Shown: positions 1 through 11,275 of the stretch, piece after piece
Numbering within the stretch: the stretch's first letter is position 1
How the letters are laid out: each line of letters starts with the position of its first letter
Source: CAWGXZ01 sp963826695
GTDB taxonomy: Bacteria; Pseudomonadota; Gammaproteobacteria; Burkholderiales; Burkholderiaceae_C
Length of the DNA: 64,000 nucleotides
Assembly: GCA_963826695.1 (NCBI GenBank)
Contig: CAWGXZ010000007.1
Span: 1 to 64,000 of the forward strand
Direction of reading: 5' to 3'
The notes under the pieces: model-generated
Told to the model about the DNA's origin: nothing
The model's input: the letters and a program-made list of their open reading frames with translations, nothing else
Databases searched by the model: none
Made by a program: the position numbers and the translations under genes

Positions 1-49
1 AAATCAGGTTGTCTTGGGATGCTCAGAAACACCGTGGGACGATGTGGAC

Positions 50-1669
<1,620 letters not shown>

Positions 1670-1753
1670 GGATGGAGCTACCGCGGTTCAGCAAGGTGGC
1701 CAAGGGGATGAAGATTCCGTCGCGAGCGGGTCGCGGCGGCGTCGAGGAGCGGA

Positions 1754-1771
1754 ACCGTACTCGGGTACGGT
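1754..1771. repeat. 7-bp inverted repeat between guaB and guaA
   Basis: ACCGTAC and GTACGGT face each other across a 4-base loop in the 150-base spacer between the two genes. It could form a small hairpin in the guaBA mRNA. There is no T-run, so it is not a typical intrinsic terminator. Nothing else recognisable was seen in this spacer. Confidence 0.4.
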
Positions 1772-1820
1772 GAGCACCGGAAACGCTGCCCCGCCCCGCG
1801 CAGCAGGAAGCTTCACCCCT

Positions 1821-3291
<1,471 letters not shown>

Positions 3292-3317
3292 GAGGAATGC
3301 TCCATATGCAAAAGTCG

Positions 3318-3323
3318 ATTATA
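3318..3323 (-). promoter_or_regulatory. guaB -10 box
   Basis: A perfect TATAAT reads on the minus strand 27 bases upstream of the guaB start. No good -35 hexamer was recognised at 16-18 bases upstream of it, so the promoter assignment rests on the -10 box and its position. Confidence 0.5.
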
Positions 3324-3394
3324 GGGAACGGGTCTTGTCCGCCAGGCTGTACCGCAGGTGCCCGGACAGGTACCGCGACTCCAGGTGGGCGGCG

Positions 3395-3949
3395 TTGAAG
3401 CCGGCGCTCTGCCGAGCCCTGGCGGCGTTGCTCGTCGTCACCGCCGCCCTCCCCGCCTCGGCGCAATGGAAGTGGCGTGACGGCTCCGGGCGCGTCCAGT
3501 ACAGCGACCGCCCGCCGCCGACCAGCGTGTCCGAGAAGGACATCCTCGCCCGGCCGAGCCCGACCGCGCGACCTGCGCAAAGCGCCGTTGCCGCTCCGCC
3601 CACGGTGCCGGGCGCAACAGCAGCCCTGCCCGTCCCGGCAGCGGCCGCAAGCAGCGCCTCGGCGGCCAGCGCGGTCGCCTCCGGCGTCGCCCGAACCGAC
3701 CCCGTCCTCGAATCGCGGCGCCGCGATGCCGAGCGCGCAGAAGCCGCCAAGCAGAAGGCCGAGGTCGACAAGCTGGCTGCCGCCCGCGCCGACAACTGCC
3801 AGCGTGCCCGGGCGCAGTTGCGCACCATGGAGGACGGCCTGCGCATCGCGCGGGTCAACGCCAACGGCGAGCGCGAAATCCTCGACGACAAGACCCGTGC
3901 GGCCGAGGCCGAACGGGCGCGCGGCGTCATCGTCAGCGACTGCCGCTGA
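3395..3949 (+). CDS. DUF4124 domain protein, exported
   Basis: Predicted periplasmic or envelope protein of unknown function, divergent from guaB. The chosen start is a TTG at 3395, preceded by AGGTGG six bases upstream. It gives a clean signal peptide (basic start, then ALAALLVVTAALPASAQ) and a 184-residue protein. An ATG at 3290 is also in frame, but it would overlap the guaB start and add an unlikely arginine-rich leader. The DUF4124 motif WKWRDGSGRVQYSDRPPP follows the cleavage site directly. A long Ala/Pro/Ser-rich linker and an Arg/Lys/Glu-rich, probably coiled-coil C-terminus follow. DUF4124 proteins beside guaB are common in Betaproteobacteria; the role is not established. Confidence 0.85.
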   Translation: MKPALCRALAALLVVTAALPASAQWKWRDGSGRVQYSDRPPPTSVSEKDILARPSPTARPAQSAVAAPPTVPGATAALPVPAAAASSASAASAVASGVARTDPVLESRRRDAERAEAAKQKAEVDKLAAARADNCQRARAQLRTMEDGLRIARVNANGEREILDDKTRAAEAERARGVIVSDCR

Positions 3950-3979
3950 GCTGCCAATTCAAACGGCGCGGTGCGCCGC

Positions 3980-4309
3980 TCAGGTTGTTCGGGCGCCCGG
4001 CTTCCCGCCACGCCGCTGCTCGCGTGCACGCAGGCGCCGCGCATCCTTCGGATCGACGATCAGCGGCCGGTAGACCTCGACGCGATCGCCGTCACGCAAC
4101 GCGGCGTCGAGCGCTGCCCGGCGGCCGCAGACGCCGACCATCGACGGGTCGAGTTCCAGACCCGGGTGGCGCAGCAGCAAACCGCTCGCTTGCAGGGCCG
4201 CTGAAACCGTCGCGCCTGCCGGAAGCGTCAGTTCGACCCAGTCGACGCAGTCGGCTGCCGGGCTGTAGGCCACCTCGATGCGCAGCGTTGCCGCTGCATC
4301 ACCTTGCAC
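3980..4309 (-). CDS. rnfH: RnfH family protein (UPF0125)
   Basis: Small ubiquitin-like-fold protein of the RnfH/UPF0125 family. It carries the family features IEVAY near the N-terminus, LPAGATV, and VEVYRPLIVDPKDAR near the C-terminus. The start is taken as GTG at 4309, giving 109 residues. A longer in-frame extension to 4384 lies inside ratA and has no family similarity. The gene overlaps the 3' end of ratA by 11 bases, so the two are probably translationally coupled. The ratA-rnfH pair is widespread in proteobacteria; the molecular function of RnfH remains unsettled. Confidence 0.85.
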   Translation of the reverse strand: MQGDAAATLRIEVAYSPAADCVDWVELTLPAGATVSAALQASGLLLRHPGLELDPSMVGVCGRRAALDAALRDGDRVEVYRPLIVDPKDARRLRAREQRRGGKPGARTT

Positions 4310-4751
4310 CGTGGACCTGTTCGGCGCGCTTGACGAACGAATCGACGAAGGTGTTGGCGATGCGGTCGAACACCGGGCTGACAACCAGCTCGAGCGCGGT
4401 GCTCGAAAAGGCGTAGCGCAGGTCGAACTCGATCTTGCAGGCCTTCATGCCGTCCGGTGCCCCGGCCAGGGCGAGGAAGCGCCACTGTCCATCGAGCAGC
4501 GAGAACGGGCCATCGACCAGATCCATCTCGACCGACTTGTCGGGCACGTGCGTGTTGCGCGTGGTGAAGGCGTGGCGCAAGCCGCTGTAGCGCAGGTGCA
4601 GCCGCGCGGTGACGCCATCGTCGCGCGAGTCGATCACCTCGGCACGTTCGCACCACGGCAGAAACTGCGGGTAGGCCGCCACGTCGGTGACCAGCGCGTA
4701 CATCTCGTGCGACGAGTACGGCAGCAGGATCGACTTTTTGACGTGCTTCAT
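4299..4751 (-). CDS. ratA: RatA family START/coenzyme Q-binding-like protein
   Basis: Member of the RatA/COQ10-like START domain family, 150 residues, full length. Visible family traits are the start MKHVKKSILLPYSS, the segment YPQFLPWCERAEV near residue 30, and the C-terminal amphipathic helix FDRIANTFVDSFVKRAEQV. In E. coli the protein has been described as a ribosome-association toxin, but the fold is that of COQ10, and a role in quinone handling is an alternative. It is divergent from smpB with only 47 bases between starts, the conserved smpB-ratA arrangement. Confidence 0.92.
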   Translation of the reverse strand: MKHVKKSILLPYSSHEMYALVTDVAAYPQFLPWCERAEVIDSRDDGVTARLHLRYSGLRHAFTTRNTHVPDKSVEMDLVDGPFSLLDGQWRFLALAGAPDGMKACKIEFDLRYAFSSTALELVVSPVFDRIANTFVDSFVKRAEQVHGAR

Positions 4752-4768
4752 ACAATGCCGTGATTGTA
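4751..4768. promoter_or_regulatory. Palindromic divergent -10 boxes between ratA and smpB
   Basis: TACAAT, six bases, ATTGTA: a perfect inverted repeat in which each arm is a -10-like TACAAT for one of the two divergent genes. For smpB it would give a leader of roughly 35 bases. For ratA transcription would start almost at the ATG, giving a nearly leaderless mRNA. No clear -35 hexamers were found. Confidence 0.4.
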
Positions 4769-4798
4769 TTGACGGGCAATCGGCCCGCAGCTGCCCGA

Positions 4799-5257
4799 AT
4801 GTCCATCGCTGAAAACCGGCGCGCCCGGTTCGACTATCACATCGAAGAGCGCTACGAAGCCGGCATCGTTCTGCAGGGCTGGGAGATCAAGGCCATCCGT
4901 GCCGGCCAGGTGCAGCTGACGGACGGCTATGTGCTGGTGCGCGACGGCGAACTGTTCCTGATCGGCTGCCGGATCAACGCGCTGCGCAGCGCCTCGACGC
5001 ATGTCAATCCGGAGGCCGACCGCACCCGCAAGCTGTTGATGCGCAAGGAAGAGATCAAGCGCCTCGTCGGCAAGGTCGAGCAGAAGGGTTTCACGCTGGT
5101 GCCGCTCGATCTCCACTACAAGGGCGGCCTGGTCAAGGCCGAGGTGGCGCTTGCCAAGGGCAAGGCCGAGCACGACAAGCGCGATACCGAGAAGAAGAAG
5201 GACTGGGAGCGCGAGAAGGGGCGCCTGATGCGGCACAAGGTGTCGTCGAAGCCGTAG
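4799..5257 (+). CDS. smpB: SsrA-binding protein SmpB
   Basis: Binds tmRNA and delivers it to stalled ribosomes for trans-translation. The start at 4799 (MSIAENRRARFDYHIEE) matches the family N-terminus. A longer in-frame extension from GTG 4760 overlaps the promoter region and is not needed. The 152-residue protein has the conserved core AGIVLQGWEIKAIRAGQ, the motif LYVRDGELFLI-like segment YVLVRDGELFLIG, and the basic C-terminal tail that enters the decoding centre. It converges on metC with only five bases between the stops. The tmRNA gene itself is not in this window. Confidence 0.97.
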   Translation: MSIAENRRARFDYHIEERYEAGIVLQGWEIKAIRAGQVQLTDGYVLVRDGELFLIGCRINALRSASTHVNPEADRTRKLLMRKEEIKRLVGKVEQKGFTLVPLDLHYKGGLVKAEVALAKGKAEHDKRDTEKKKDWEREKGRLMRHKVSSKP

Positions 5258-5262
5258 CGGCG

Positions 5263-6462
5263 TCAACCCACCGCCTGCATGGCCTGCAAGGCCTGCTCGC
5301 AGTCGGCAATCAGGTCGTCCACGGCTTCGAGCCCCACCGAGAAGCGCACCAGCCGCTCGGCCGGCGCTGCCCCGCCACGCAGCGCGCGCAGGTCGTACGG
5401 CACGACCAGGCTGACCGGCCCCGCCCAGGAGTAGCCGATCTTGAACAGCTGCAGCGCGTCGACGAAGGCGTCGACCTGCGCCGTGCTGTATTCAGGCGCC
5501 ATGACGATGCTGAACAGCCCCGCGGCGGAGTCGCCGCAGAGTGCCTTCCAGTGCGCATGCCCTGGTGAACCTTCGAACGCGGGGTGCAGCAGCCGGGCGA
5601 CTTCCGGCCGGCCCTGCCACCAGGCAGCGAGCACGCGCGCCGCGCGGTCCTGTGCTTCGTAGCGCAGCTCGAGCGACGGCAGCGAGCGCAGCAGCGCCTC
5701 GACATCGTTGCCACCCACGCCCCAGCCGCTGCGCATGTGACACGCCTTGAGCCGCTGGTGCAACGCTTCGTCGCGCGTGGTCACCGAGCCCATCAGCACA
5801 TCGCCGCCGCCGGAGGGGTACTTGGTGAGCGCCTGAATCGAGATGTCGACCCCCAGCGGCGACTCGGCGCCTGTCTGCAGGTCGAAGGGATCGAAGGCGA
5901 CGCCAGCGCCCCAGGTGTTGTCGAGTGCGCTCGTCACACCGCGCGAGCGCGCCAGCCGCGCCAGCGCGGCAACGTCGGGGAACTCCATCGTCACCGAACC
6001 CGCCGCCTCGATCCAGATCAGCCGGGTTGCCGGACCGATCAGGGCTTCGAGCGCCGGCAGGTCGAGCGGGTCGTAGAGCCGGTGCGAAATGCCCCACCCC
6101 GCCAGCTCGTTTGCGGCGAACTCCTTGTTCGGCCCATACGCGTTCGTCGGGATCAGGAGTTCGTCGCCAGAGCGCAGCAGCGCACAGTCGACCAGCGTCA
6201 GCGCCGCCAGTCCGCTCGGCACGAGCAGCGTTTGCAGGCCCCCTTCCAGCGTGGCCACGCGCGCTTCGAGCGTGAAACTGGTCGGTGTGCCGTGCAGCCC
6301 GTAGGTGTAGCCGGCCTTGCTCTTCCAGCTGCGCGAACGCAGCGCGGCGACGTCCTGGAAAAACACCGTCGACGCCTTGTGGACGGCGGGCAGCGTCGCC
6401 TCGAATCCGGCAGGCGGCCGGTACGGATGGTGGATCAGCCCGGTGTGCTTGCGCCGCTTCAT
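5263..6462 (-). CDS. metC: Cystathionine beta-lyase, PLP-dependent Cys/Met metabolism family
   Basis: PLP enzyme of the cystathionine gamma-synthase/beta-lyase family, 399 residues. The PLP-binding lysine lies in ALTKYPSGGGDVLMG near residue 210. Upstream are the substrate/cofactor segments TPTSFTLE near residue 54, the LVPSGLAAL turn, and LIWIEAAGSVTMEFPD near residue 155. The start MKRRKHTGLIHHPYRPP at 6462 fits metC-type enzymes and lies just after the rimO stop (two-base spacer), so the two are co-transcribed. Beta-lyase is favoured over gamma-synthase by overall resemblance, but the exact reaction is inferred. Confidence 0.88.
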   Translation of the reverse strand: MKRRKHTGLIHHPYRPPAGFEATLPAVHKASTVFFQDVAALRSRSWKSKAGYTYGLHGTPTSFTLEARVATLEGGLQTLLVPSGLAALTLVDCALLRSGDELLIPTNAYGPNKEFAANELAGWGISHRLYDPLDLPALEALIGPATRLIWIEAAGSVTMEFPDVAALARLARSRGVTSALDNTWGAGVAFDPFDLQTGAESPLGVDISIQALTKYPSGGGDVLMGSVTTRDEALHQRLKACHMRSGWGVGGNDVEALLRSLPSLELRYEAQDRAARVLAAWWQGRPEVARLLHPAFEGSPGHAHWKALCGDSAAGLFSIVMAPEYSTAQVDAFVDALQLFKIGYSWAGPVSLVVPYDLRALRGGAAPAERLVRFSVGLEAVDDLIADCEQALQAMQAVG

Positions 6463-6464
6463 CG

Positions 6465-7877
6465 TCAGACCGGCAGCGCGACCAGGTCGTGGCCTTCCGA
6501 GGCCACGATGCGCGCGCGGGTGAACTCGCCGACGCGCAGGGTTTTCGACGCCTTCTGCGGCGGCAGCAGCCGGACGCTGCCGTCGATCTCCGGCGCGTCG
6601 GCGTAGCTGCGGCCGACGCCGCCCTTGCGGCCGAGCGCCGGCGCCGAATCGACCAGCACCTGCATCGTCGCGCCGACGCGCTTGCGCAGCTTCTCTGCGG
6701 AAACAGCCTCGGCCACGGCCATGAAGCGCGAGCGCCGCTCCTCGCGCAGCTCGGCCGGCACCGGATCGGCCAGCGCATTCGCCGCCGCGCCGGCAACAGG
6801 GGAGTAGGCAAAGCACCCGGCGCGGTCGATCCGCGCTTCGCGCACGAAGTCGAGCAGGTAGTCGAACTCGGCCTCGGTTTCGCCCGGGAAGCCGGCAATG
6901 AAGGTGCTGCGAACGACGATTTCGGGACAGAGTTCGCGCCAGCGCTCGATCCGCTCGAGGTTGCGCTCGCCGCTCGCGGGGCGCTTCATCCGCTTCAGCA
7001 CGTCGGGATGCGCATGTTGCAGTGGCACGTCGAGGTACGGCAGGATGCGCCCCTCGGCCATCAGCGGGATGATCTCGTCGACGTGCGGATACGGATAGAC
7101 GTAGTGCAGCCGCACCCAGGCGCCGTGGTCGGCTGCGATGTCTCCGAGCCGCTCGCAGAGGTCGGCCATCCGGGTGCGCACCGGCCGGCCGTCCCAGAAC
7201 CCGGTGCGGTAGCGCACATCGACGCCGTAGGCACTGGTGTCCTGGCTGACCACCAGCAGCTCCTTGACGCCCGACTCGAACAGCCGGCGTGCTTCTCCGA
7301 GCACATCGCCGATCGGCCGCGACACCAGGTCGCCGCGCATGCTCGGAATGATGCAGAAGCTGCAGCGGTGGTTGCAGCCCTCGCTGATCTTCAGGTAGGC
7401 ATAGTGCGCGGGCGTCAGCTTGACACCCTGCGGCGGCACGAGGTCGACGAACGGATCGTGCGGCTTCGGCAGGTGCAGATGCACCGCGTCCATCACTTCG
7501 CGGGTCGCATGCGGACCGGTGACGGCGAGCACGCTGGGATGCATCTGCCGCACCAGATTGCCGCCGTCTTCGCCTGCGCGGGCGCCCAGGCAGCCGGTGA
7601 CGATCACCTTGCCGTTTTCGGCCAGCGCTTCGCCGATGGTGTCGAGGCTTTCCCGCACCGCATCGTCGATGAAGCCGCAGGTGTTGACGATCACCAGGTC
7701 GGCGCCGGCGTAGGTTTTCGACGTGGCGTAGCCTTCGGCGCCGAGTTGGGTCAGGATCAGTTCGGAGTCGGTCAGTGCCTTGGGACACCCAAGCGAGACG
7801 AAGCCGACGCGTGGCGCGGGCGTCGCAGTGGGAGCGTCGGCGACGGCCGGACGCTCGGCAAGCAGGTCGATGTTCAT
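6465..7877 (-). CDS. rimO: Ribosomal protein uS12 methylthiotransferase RimO
   Basis: Radical-SAM enzyme that adds a methylthio group to an aspartate of ribosomal protein S12. The 470-residue protein shows the N-terminal UPF0004 domain (VGFVSLGCPKALTDSE, then NTCGFIDDA), the radical-SAM cluster motif CNHRCSFC near residue 170, and a C-terminal TRAM domain. The start MNIDLLAERP at 7877 was chosen because the family similarity begins within 35 residues. A longer frame to 8084 runs into phaR and is spurious. It is followed directly by metC and preceded by phaR on the same strand. Confidence 0.96.
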   Translation of the reverse strand: MNIDLLAERPAVADAPTATPAPRVGFVSLGCPKALTDSELILTQLGAEGYATSKTYAGADLVIVNTCGFIDDAVRESLDTIGEALAENGKVIVTGCLGARAGEDGGNLVRQMHPSVLAVTGPHATREVMDAVHLHLPKPHDPFVDLVPPQGVKLTPAHYAYLKISEGCNHRCSFCIIPSMRGDLVSRPIGDVLGEARRLFESGVKELLVVSQDTSAYGVDVRYRTGFWDGRPVRTRMADLCERLGDIAADHGAWVRLHYVYPYPHVDEIIPLMAEGRILPYLDVPLQHAHPDVLKRMKRPASGERNLERIERWRELCPEIVVRSTFIAGFPGETEAEFDYLLDFVREARIDRAGCFAYSPVAGAAANALADPVPAELREERRSRFMAVAEAVSAEKLRKRVGATMQVLVDSAPALGRKGGVGRSYADAPEIDGSVRLLPPQKASKTLRVGEFTRARIVASEGHDLVALPV

Positions 7878-7921
7878 CGGGGGATTTTCCCCGATCGCCG
7901 CGGATGTCGCCGCGGCAAGGC

Positions 7922-8521
7922 CTAACGCTTGGGCGGCGTCAACCCGGGAAGGTTCGGGAACAGCGAACCGGCCTGCTTGGCCATCTGCTCCTGCATCTGC
8001 ACGAACAGGTTCTTCGACTGCTCGAGGTAGCTGCCCATCAGCCCCTGCACCACGGGTGCCTGGCCGTTGACGAACAGCGTCCACAGCTCAGGTGACATGG
8101 CCTTCGGATCGTAGAGATTCTTCGTCTGCTCGGCCATGCGCGCGTGGATGTCGGTGAACGCCTGCAGGTTCTTTTCCAGGTACGTCCCCATCATCCCCTG
8201 CATGGCATGGCCGTAGAACCGGATGATCTGCGCCAGCACCTGCGTCGAGAGCATCGGCACGCCACCGGTTTCCTCTTCCAGAATGATCTGCAGCAGGATG
8301 CTGCGCGTCAGTTCTTCGGAGGTCTTGGCATCGCGGACGACGAAATCCTGCCCCGTCATCACCATCTGCTTGACGTCGGCCAGCGTGATGTAGCTGCTGG
8401 TCCGGGTGTCGTAGAGGCGACGGTTCGGGTACTTTTTCAACAGGCGCTGGCCCGCCGCCGGCGCGCTCTCGGCGAACGGCGGCTCCTCGATTTCGGTTTC
8501 CATCGGCTCGGCCTCGGCCAT
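7922..8521 (-). CDS. phaR: Polyhydroxyalkanoate synthesis repressor PhaR
   Basis: Repressor of phasin and PHA genes that binds DNA and PHA granules. The 199-residue protein has the N-terminal PHB/PHA-accumulation regulator DNA-binding domain (LLKKYPNRRLYDTRTSSYI, residues about 27-45), then the PHB_acc domain segments VPMLSTQVLAQIIRFYG and MQGMMGTYLEKN. The start at 8521 (MAEAEPMETEIEEPP) gives an acidic leader. A phasin gene lies 2.8 kb away at 11276, a likely target. Upstream are a DUF1415 gene and nnrD on the same strand. Confidence 0.95.
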   Translation of the reverse strand: MAEAEPMETEIEEPPFAESAPAAGQRLLKKYPNRRLYDTRTSSYITLADVKQMVMTGQDFVVRDAKTSEELTRSILLQIILEEETGGVPMLSTQVLAQIIRFYGHAMQGMMGTYLEKNLQAFTDIHARMAEQTKNLYDPKAMSPELWTLFVNGQAPVVQGLMGSYLEQSKNLFVQMQEQMAKQAGSLFPNLPGLTPPKR

Positions 8522-8577
8522 TGATTCAAGCTCCCCAACGAACTGCAGTCTGACACATGAGGGCGGCTGCGCCGCCT

Positions 8578-9189
8578 TCAAGGTGGAACGCGCGGTGTCT
8601 CGTCCGGCGCCGACCAGAGATCGGACCAGCCGCGGTGGCCCAGCCGGCGCATGCGTTCGATGTTGCGACGGTAGACGATGCGGGTATCGCCGAACGCGGC
8701 AACGGCGCGCTCGATGCTGCTCTCGCGCAGCAGCTGCAAGGTCGGGAACGGTGACCGGTTGGTGCAGTTGCCGAGGTCGTCCGCCGCACTTCCCGCGAAA
8801 ACGTACTGCGGATGAAAGCTGGCGATCTGCAGCACGCCGCGCAGGCCTGTTCGTGCCAGCAGCCGGTCGGCACGGCCCAGGAAGCGGTTGTACTCGGCGA
8901 AGTCGCCGAGTACCCCGGGGTGTACCAGGAGCGTGGTTTCGACCGCGGCCGGGTCGGCTTCGGTCAACCGCACCGCCTCCTGCGCCAGGTCGTCCAGCAA
9001 GGCAGCCGGGGTGGTTGCGGCGCTGACCGCGATCCGGATGCCTTGCCGGGCATGCACCGGCGCGGCAAACGGGCACAGGCCGAGGCCCACAACGGCGACC
9101 TGAATCCAGCGCTCGGTGGCTGCGATCGCGCTTTCGGTGCCTGCAAGCGCGTGCGACGGCCCTGCGTCGGTCGGCTCAGGCAAGCGCAT
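8578..9189 (-). CDS. DUF1415 family protein
   Basis: Protein of unknown function, 203 residues, DUF1415 family. Visible family features are WIQVAVVGLGLCPFAAPVH near residue 30, then ASFHPQYVFAG near residue 125 and NRSPFPTLQLLRESSI near residue 150. No signal peptide or membrane span is evident. The start ATG at 9189 overlaps the end of nnrD by 14 bases, so translation is probably coupled. A longer upstream frame runs antisense-free through nnrD in another frame and was discarded. Confidence 0.88.
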   Translation of the reverse strand: MRLPEPTDAGPSHALAGTESAIAATERWIQVAVVGLGLCPFAAPVHARQGIRIAVSAATTPAALLDDLAQEAVRLTEADPAAVETTLLVHPGVLGDFAEYNRFLGRADRLLARTGLRGVLQIASFHPQYVFAGSAADDLGNCTNRSPFPTLQLLRESSIERAVAAFGDTRIVYRRNIERMRRLGHRGWSDLWSAPDETPRVPP

Positions 9190-10072
9190 CGAGCAGCGCC
9201 GGTACTTCTGCGGGGATTTCGCGCGCCAGGAAACCGAGTGCGCCAAGGCGGCGCGCAAGGCGCTCACCCGCCCGCGCATGGACCGCAACGCCCCAGACGA
9301 TGGCCTGCTCAGGGCTGGCGCCACGCGCGAGCAAGCCGACGATGATGCCTGCCAGTGTGTCGCCCGAGCCCGATGTGCCGAGCCCTGCACTGCCGCCTTC
9401 ATGGCGCCAGAGCGCACCGTCGGGTGCAGCGATCCAGGTGACCGCGCCCTTGAGCGCGACCACCGCATTCCAGCGCTGCGCCGCATCCCGGACGACCGAC
9501 TGCGGGTCGTCGCGCACGGCGTCCTTGTCGATCCCGAGCAGGTGCGCCATTTCCCCGGCGTGCGGCGTCATCAGCACGGGCTGTTCGAAGCGCCGACCGT
9601 GCAGAACGATGTTCATCGCCAGCGCATCGAGCAGCACCGGCAATCGGGTGCAGGCCGACAGCAGCCCGGCAACGAAACGACAGCCGCTCGCATCGTCGAC
9701 CAGCCCGGGGCCGATCAGCAACGCGTGCGCGCGCTCCAACAGCGGGAGCAGGAGCGCCATGCCCGCGGCGTCGAGCCCGCCGGCGGCCGTCTCGGGCAGC
9801 GACAGGACCCGGGCCTCCGGCAGCACCAATGCCATTCCGGCAGCGACGCATGCCGACGTGGCCACTGTCAGCTTGCCGGCACCTGAACGCAGCGCTGCCT
9901 CGCTGGCGAGCAACGCCGCACCCGGCATCTCGCGGCTGCCGGCGACGATGAGCACGTGGCCGCGTGCTTCCTTGTCGCTGTCCTCGGTCAGCGCGGGCAG
10001 CGGCCAGCTCCGAAGCAGCGCTTCGCTGACCTCCGTCGGCGGCCCGGCAGTGCCCGTGCGCAGGTCGGGCAT
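9176..10072 (-). CDS. nnrD: ADP-dependent NAD(P)H-hydrate dehydratase
   Basis: Repairs hydrated NADH and NADPH using ADP; a ribokinase-like fold enzyme. The 298-residue protein corresponds to the NnrD domain alone; the epimerase domain NnrE, often fused, is absent. Key motifs are GHVLIVAGSREMPGAA near residue 40, LMTPHAGEMAHLL near residue 165, and GTSGSGDTLAGIIVGLLA near residue 230, the nucleotide-binding and catalytic aspartate region. The start MPDLRTGTAGPP lies four bases after the stop of the upstream phosphatase gene, so the genes form one operon. Confidence 0.93.
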   Translation of the reverse strand: MPDLRTGTAGPPTEVSEALLRSWPLPALTEDSDKEARGHVLIVAGSREMPGAALLASEAALRSGAGKLTVATSACVAAGMALVLPEARVLSLPETAAGGLDAAGMALLLPLLERAHALLIGPGLVDDASGCRFVAGLLSACTRLPVLLDALAMNIVLHGRRFEQPVLMTPHAGEMAHLLGIDKDAVRDDPQSVVRDAAQRWNAVVALKGAVTWIAAPDGALWRHEGGSAGLGTSGSGDTLAGIIVGLLARGASPEQAIVWGVAVHARAGERLARRLGALGFLAREIPAEVPALLDALA

Positions 10073-10075
10073 CGC

Positions 10076-10843
10076 TCAGGACTTCGGGGCCGCGGGCACG
10101 TCGGGCTCGGCAGTCACCGGGGCGCCATGTTCGCCGAGCGGTTGCACGAAATTCACCAGACGGGGCTTGTAAGGGCCGCCTGGGTGCGTCTGGTCCTCGC
10201 TGGCGTACGAAGTCACCGAACAGTTGGGCACGTCCGCCGCGCGATCGATGTCGAGGATCTGCGCCTCGTCGAGGCATTCGAGGAGGTAGCGCAGGCAGTT
10301 GACGATCACTTGGTGGCCGACGATCAGCACCCGCTCGTCGTGGCAATCGCTGCGGACGCTGTCGAGCAGGCTGCGCAAGCGCAGGATGACGTCGCACCAG
10401 CTTTCGCCGCCGGGCGGACGGAAATAGAACTTGCCGACGTGGTTTCGCTGCTCGCTCAGTTCGGGGTGTTTCAGGGCAATGCCGTGACGGGTCAGGCGGT
10501 CGAGAAGGCCGAATTCCTTCTCGCGCAGACGCTCGTCGCGGCGCAGCCGCACCTCGCCTCCAAAACCCGCCCCACGCAGGATCAGCTGGGCGGTGTCATG
10601 GGCCCGGACGTACGGCGACGAAAGCACGACGGTCGGCCGCTCGTCCTTCGACATGTCGCCGAACCATTGGCCGAGTGCCTCGGCCTGCTGCTCGCCCAGC
10701 GGCGACAGCGGCGTGTCCATGTCGCGGGTTGCGATGTCGATCAGCGGGCGGCCGGCGGCCTCGGCTTCGTCACGAGCCACATTGCCGGCGCTCTGCCCGT
10801 GGCGGACAACCCAGAGGGTGCGTGGAAATTGGTGATTCGACAT
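10076..10843 (-). CDS. Histidine phosphatase (phosphoglycerate mutase-like) family protein
   Basis: Member of the histidine phosphatase superfamily, 255 residues. The catalytic motif VVRHGQSAGN lies near residue 13, the second conserved region SSPYVRAHDTAQ near residue 95 and the C-terminal VLIVGHQVIVNC histidine near residue 175. The long insert and REKEFGLLDRLT are like those of broad-range phosphatases, so the substrate cannot be named. First gene of a minus-strand run with nnrD, the DUF1415 gene, phaR, rimO and metC; divergent from the dodecin gene. Confidence 0.88.
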   Translation of the reverse strand: MSNHQFPRTLWVVRHGQSAGNVARDEAEAAGRPLIDIATRDMDTPLSPLGEQQAEALGQWFGDMSKDERPTVVLSSPYVRAHDTAQLILRGAGFGGEVRLRRDERLREKEFGLLDRLTRHGIALKHPELSEQRNHVGKFYFRPPGGESWCDVILRLRSLLDSVRSDCHDERVLIVGHQVIVNCLRYLLECLDEAQILDIDRAADVPNCSVTSYASEDQTHPGGPYKPRLVNFVQPLGEHGAPVTAEPDVPAAPKS

Positions 10844-10977
10844 GGGGTCGCGCGCCGCAGCAGATTCGGGTCGCGCCGCCGAGCAAGCCCTGTTCCCAGG
10901 CGATGTGCGTCTCGCGCTTGTGGCGCACGGGCGAAACGACTACGCTCGCCGACCTCCCACTCACAGGATGCGCCAGC

Positions 10978-11184
10978 ATGAGCGATCACGTCTACAAGTC
11001 CCTCGAACTCACCGGTTCCTCGACCATCGGCATCGAGGATGCCGTCCAGGTGGCGATCGCCAAAGCCCACCAAACGATTCGCAATATCCAGTGGTTCAAC
11101 GTCACCGAGACCCGTGGACACGTGGTGGACGGCAAAGTGGCGCACTGGCAGGTGACGCTGAAGATCGGCTTCACGCTCGAGTGA
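10978..11184 (+). CDS. Dodecin family flavin-binding protein
   Basis: Dodecins form hollow dodecamers that store riboflavin or FMN. The 68-residue protein is full length: YKSLELTGSSTIGIEDAV at the start, the flavin-stacking tryptophan in NIQWFNVTETRG near residue 38, and the end VTLKIGFTLE. Start ATG at 10978 with a weak AGGA nine bases upstream. The gene is monocistronic, followed by a hairpin before the phasin gene. Confidence 0.93.
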   Translation: MSDHVYKSLELTGSSTIGIEDAVQVAIAKAHQTIRNIQWFNVTETRGHVVDGKVAHWQVTLKIGFTLE

Positions 11185-11192
11185 CGGGTCGG

Positions 11193-11217
11193 GCAGGAGC
11201 GGCGGCGTCGCTCCTGC
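11193..11217. terminator. Hairpin after the dodecin gene
   Basis: GCAGGAGCG and CGCTCCTGC form a perfect 9-bp stem with a 7-base loop starting eight bases after the dodecin stop codon. No T-run follows, so it may act as a weak or Rho-assisted terminator or protect the mRNA 3' end. Confidence 0.45.
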
Positions 11218-11275
11218 ATGCCATGATTCGATTGCGACGCAAGCCGCCACCCCCTGCACACCACCGGAGACTTCC

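Noticed and set aside
6463..7788. Apparent N-terminal extension that would fuse metC to sequence inside rimO
   Set aside because: The upstream part is an out-of-frame reading of rimO; the true metC start is at 6462, two bases before the rimO stop.
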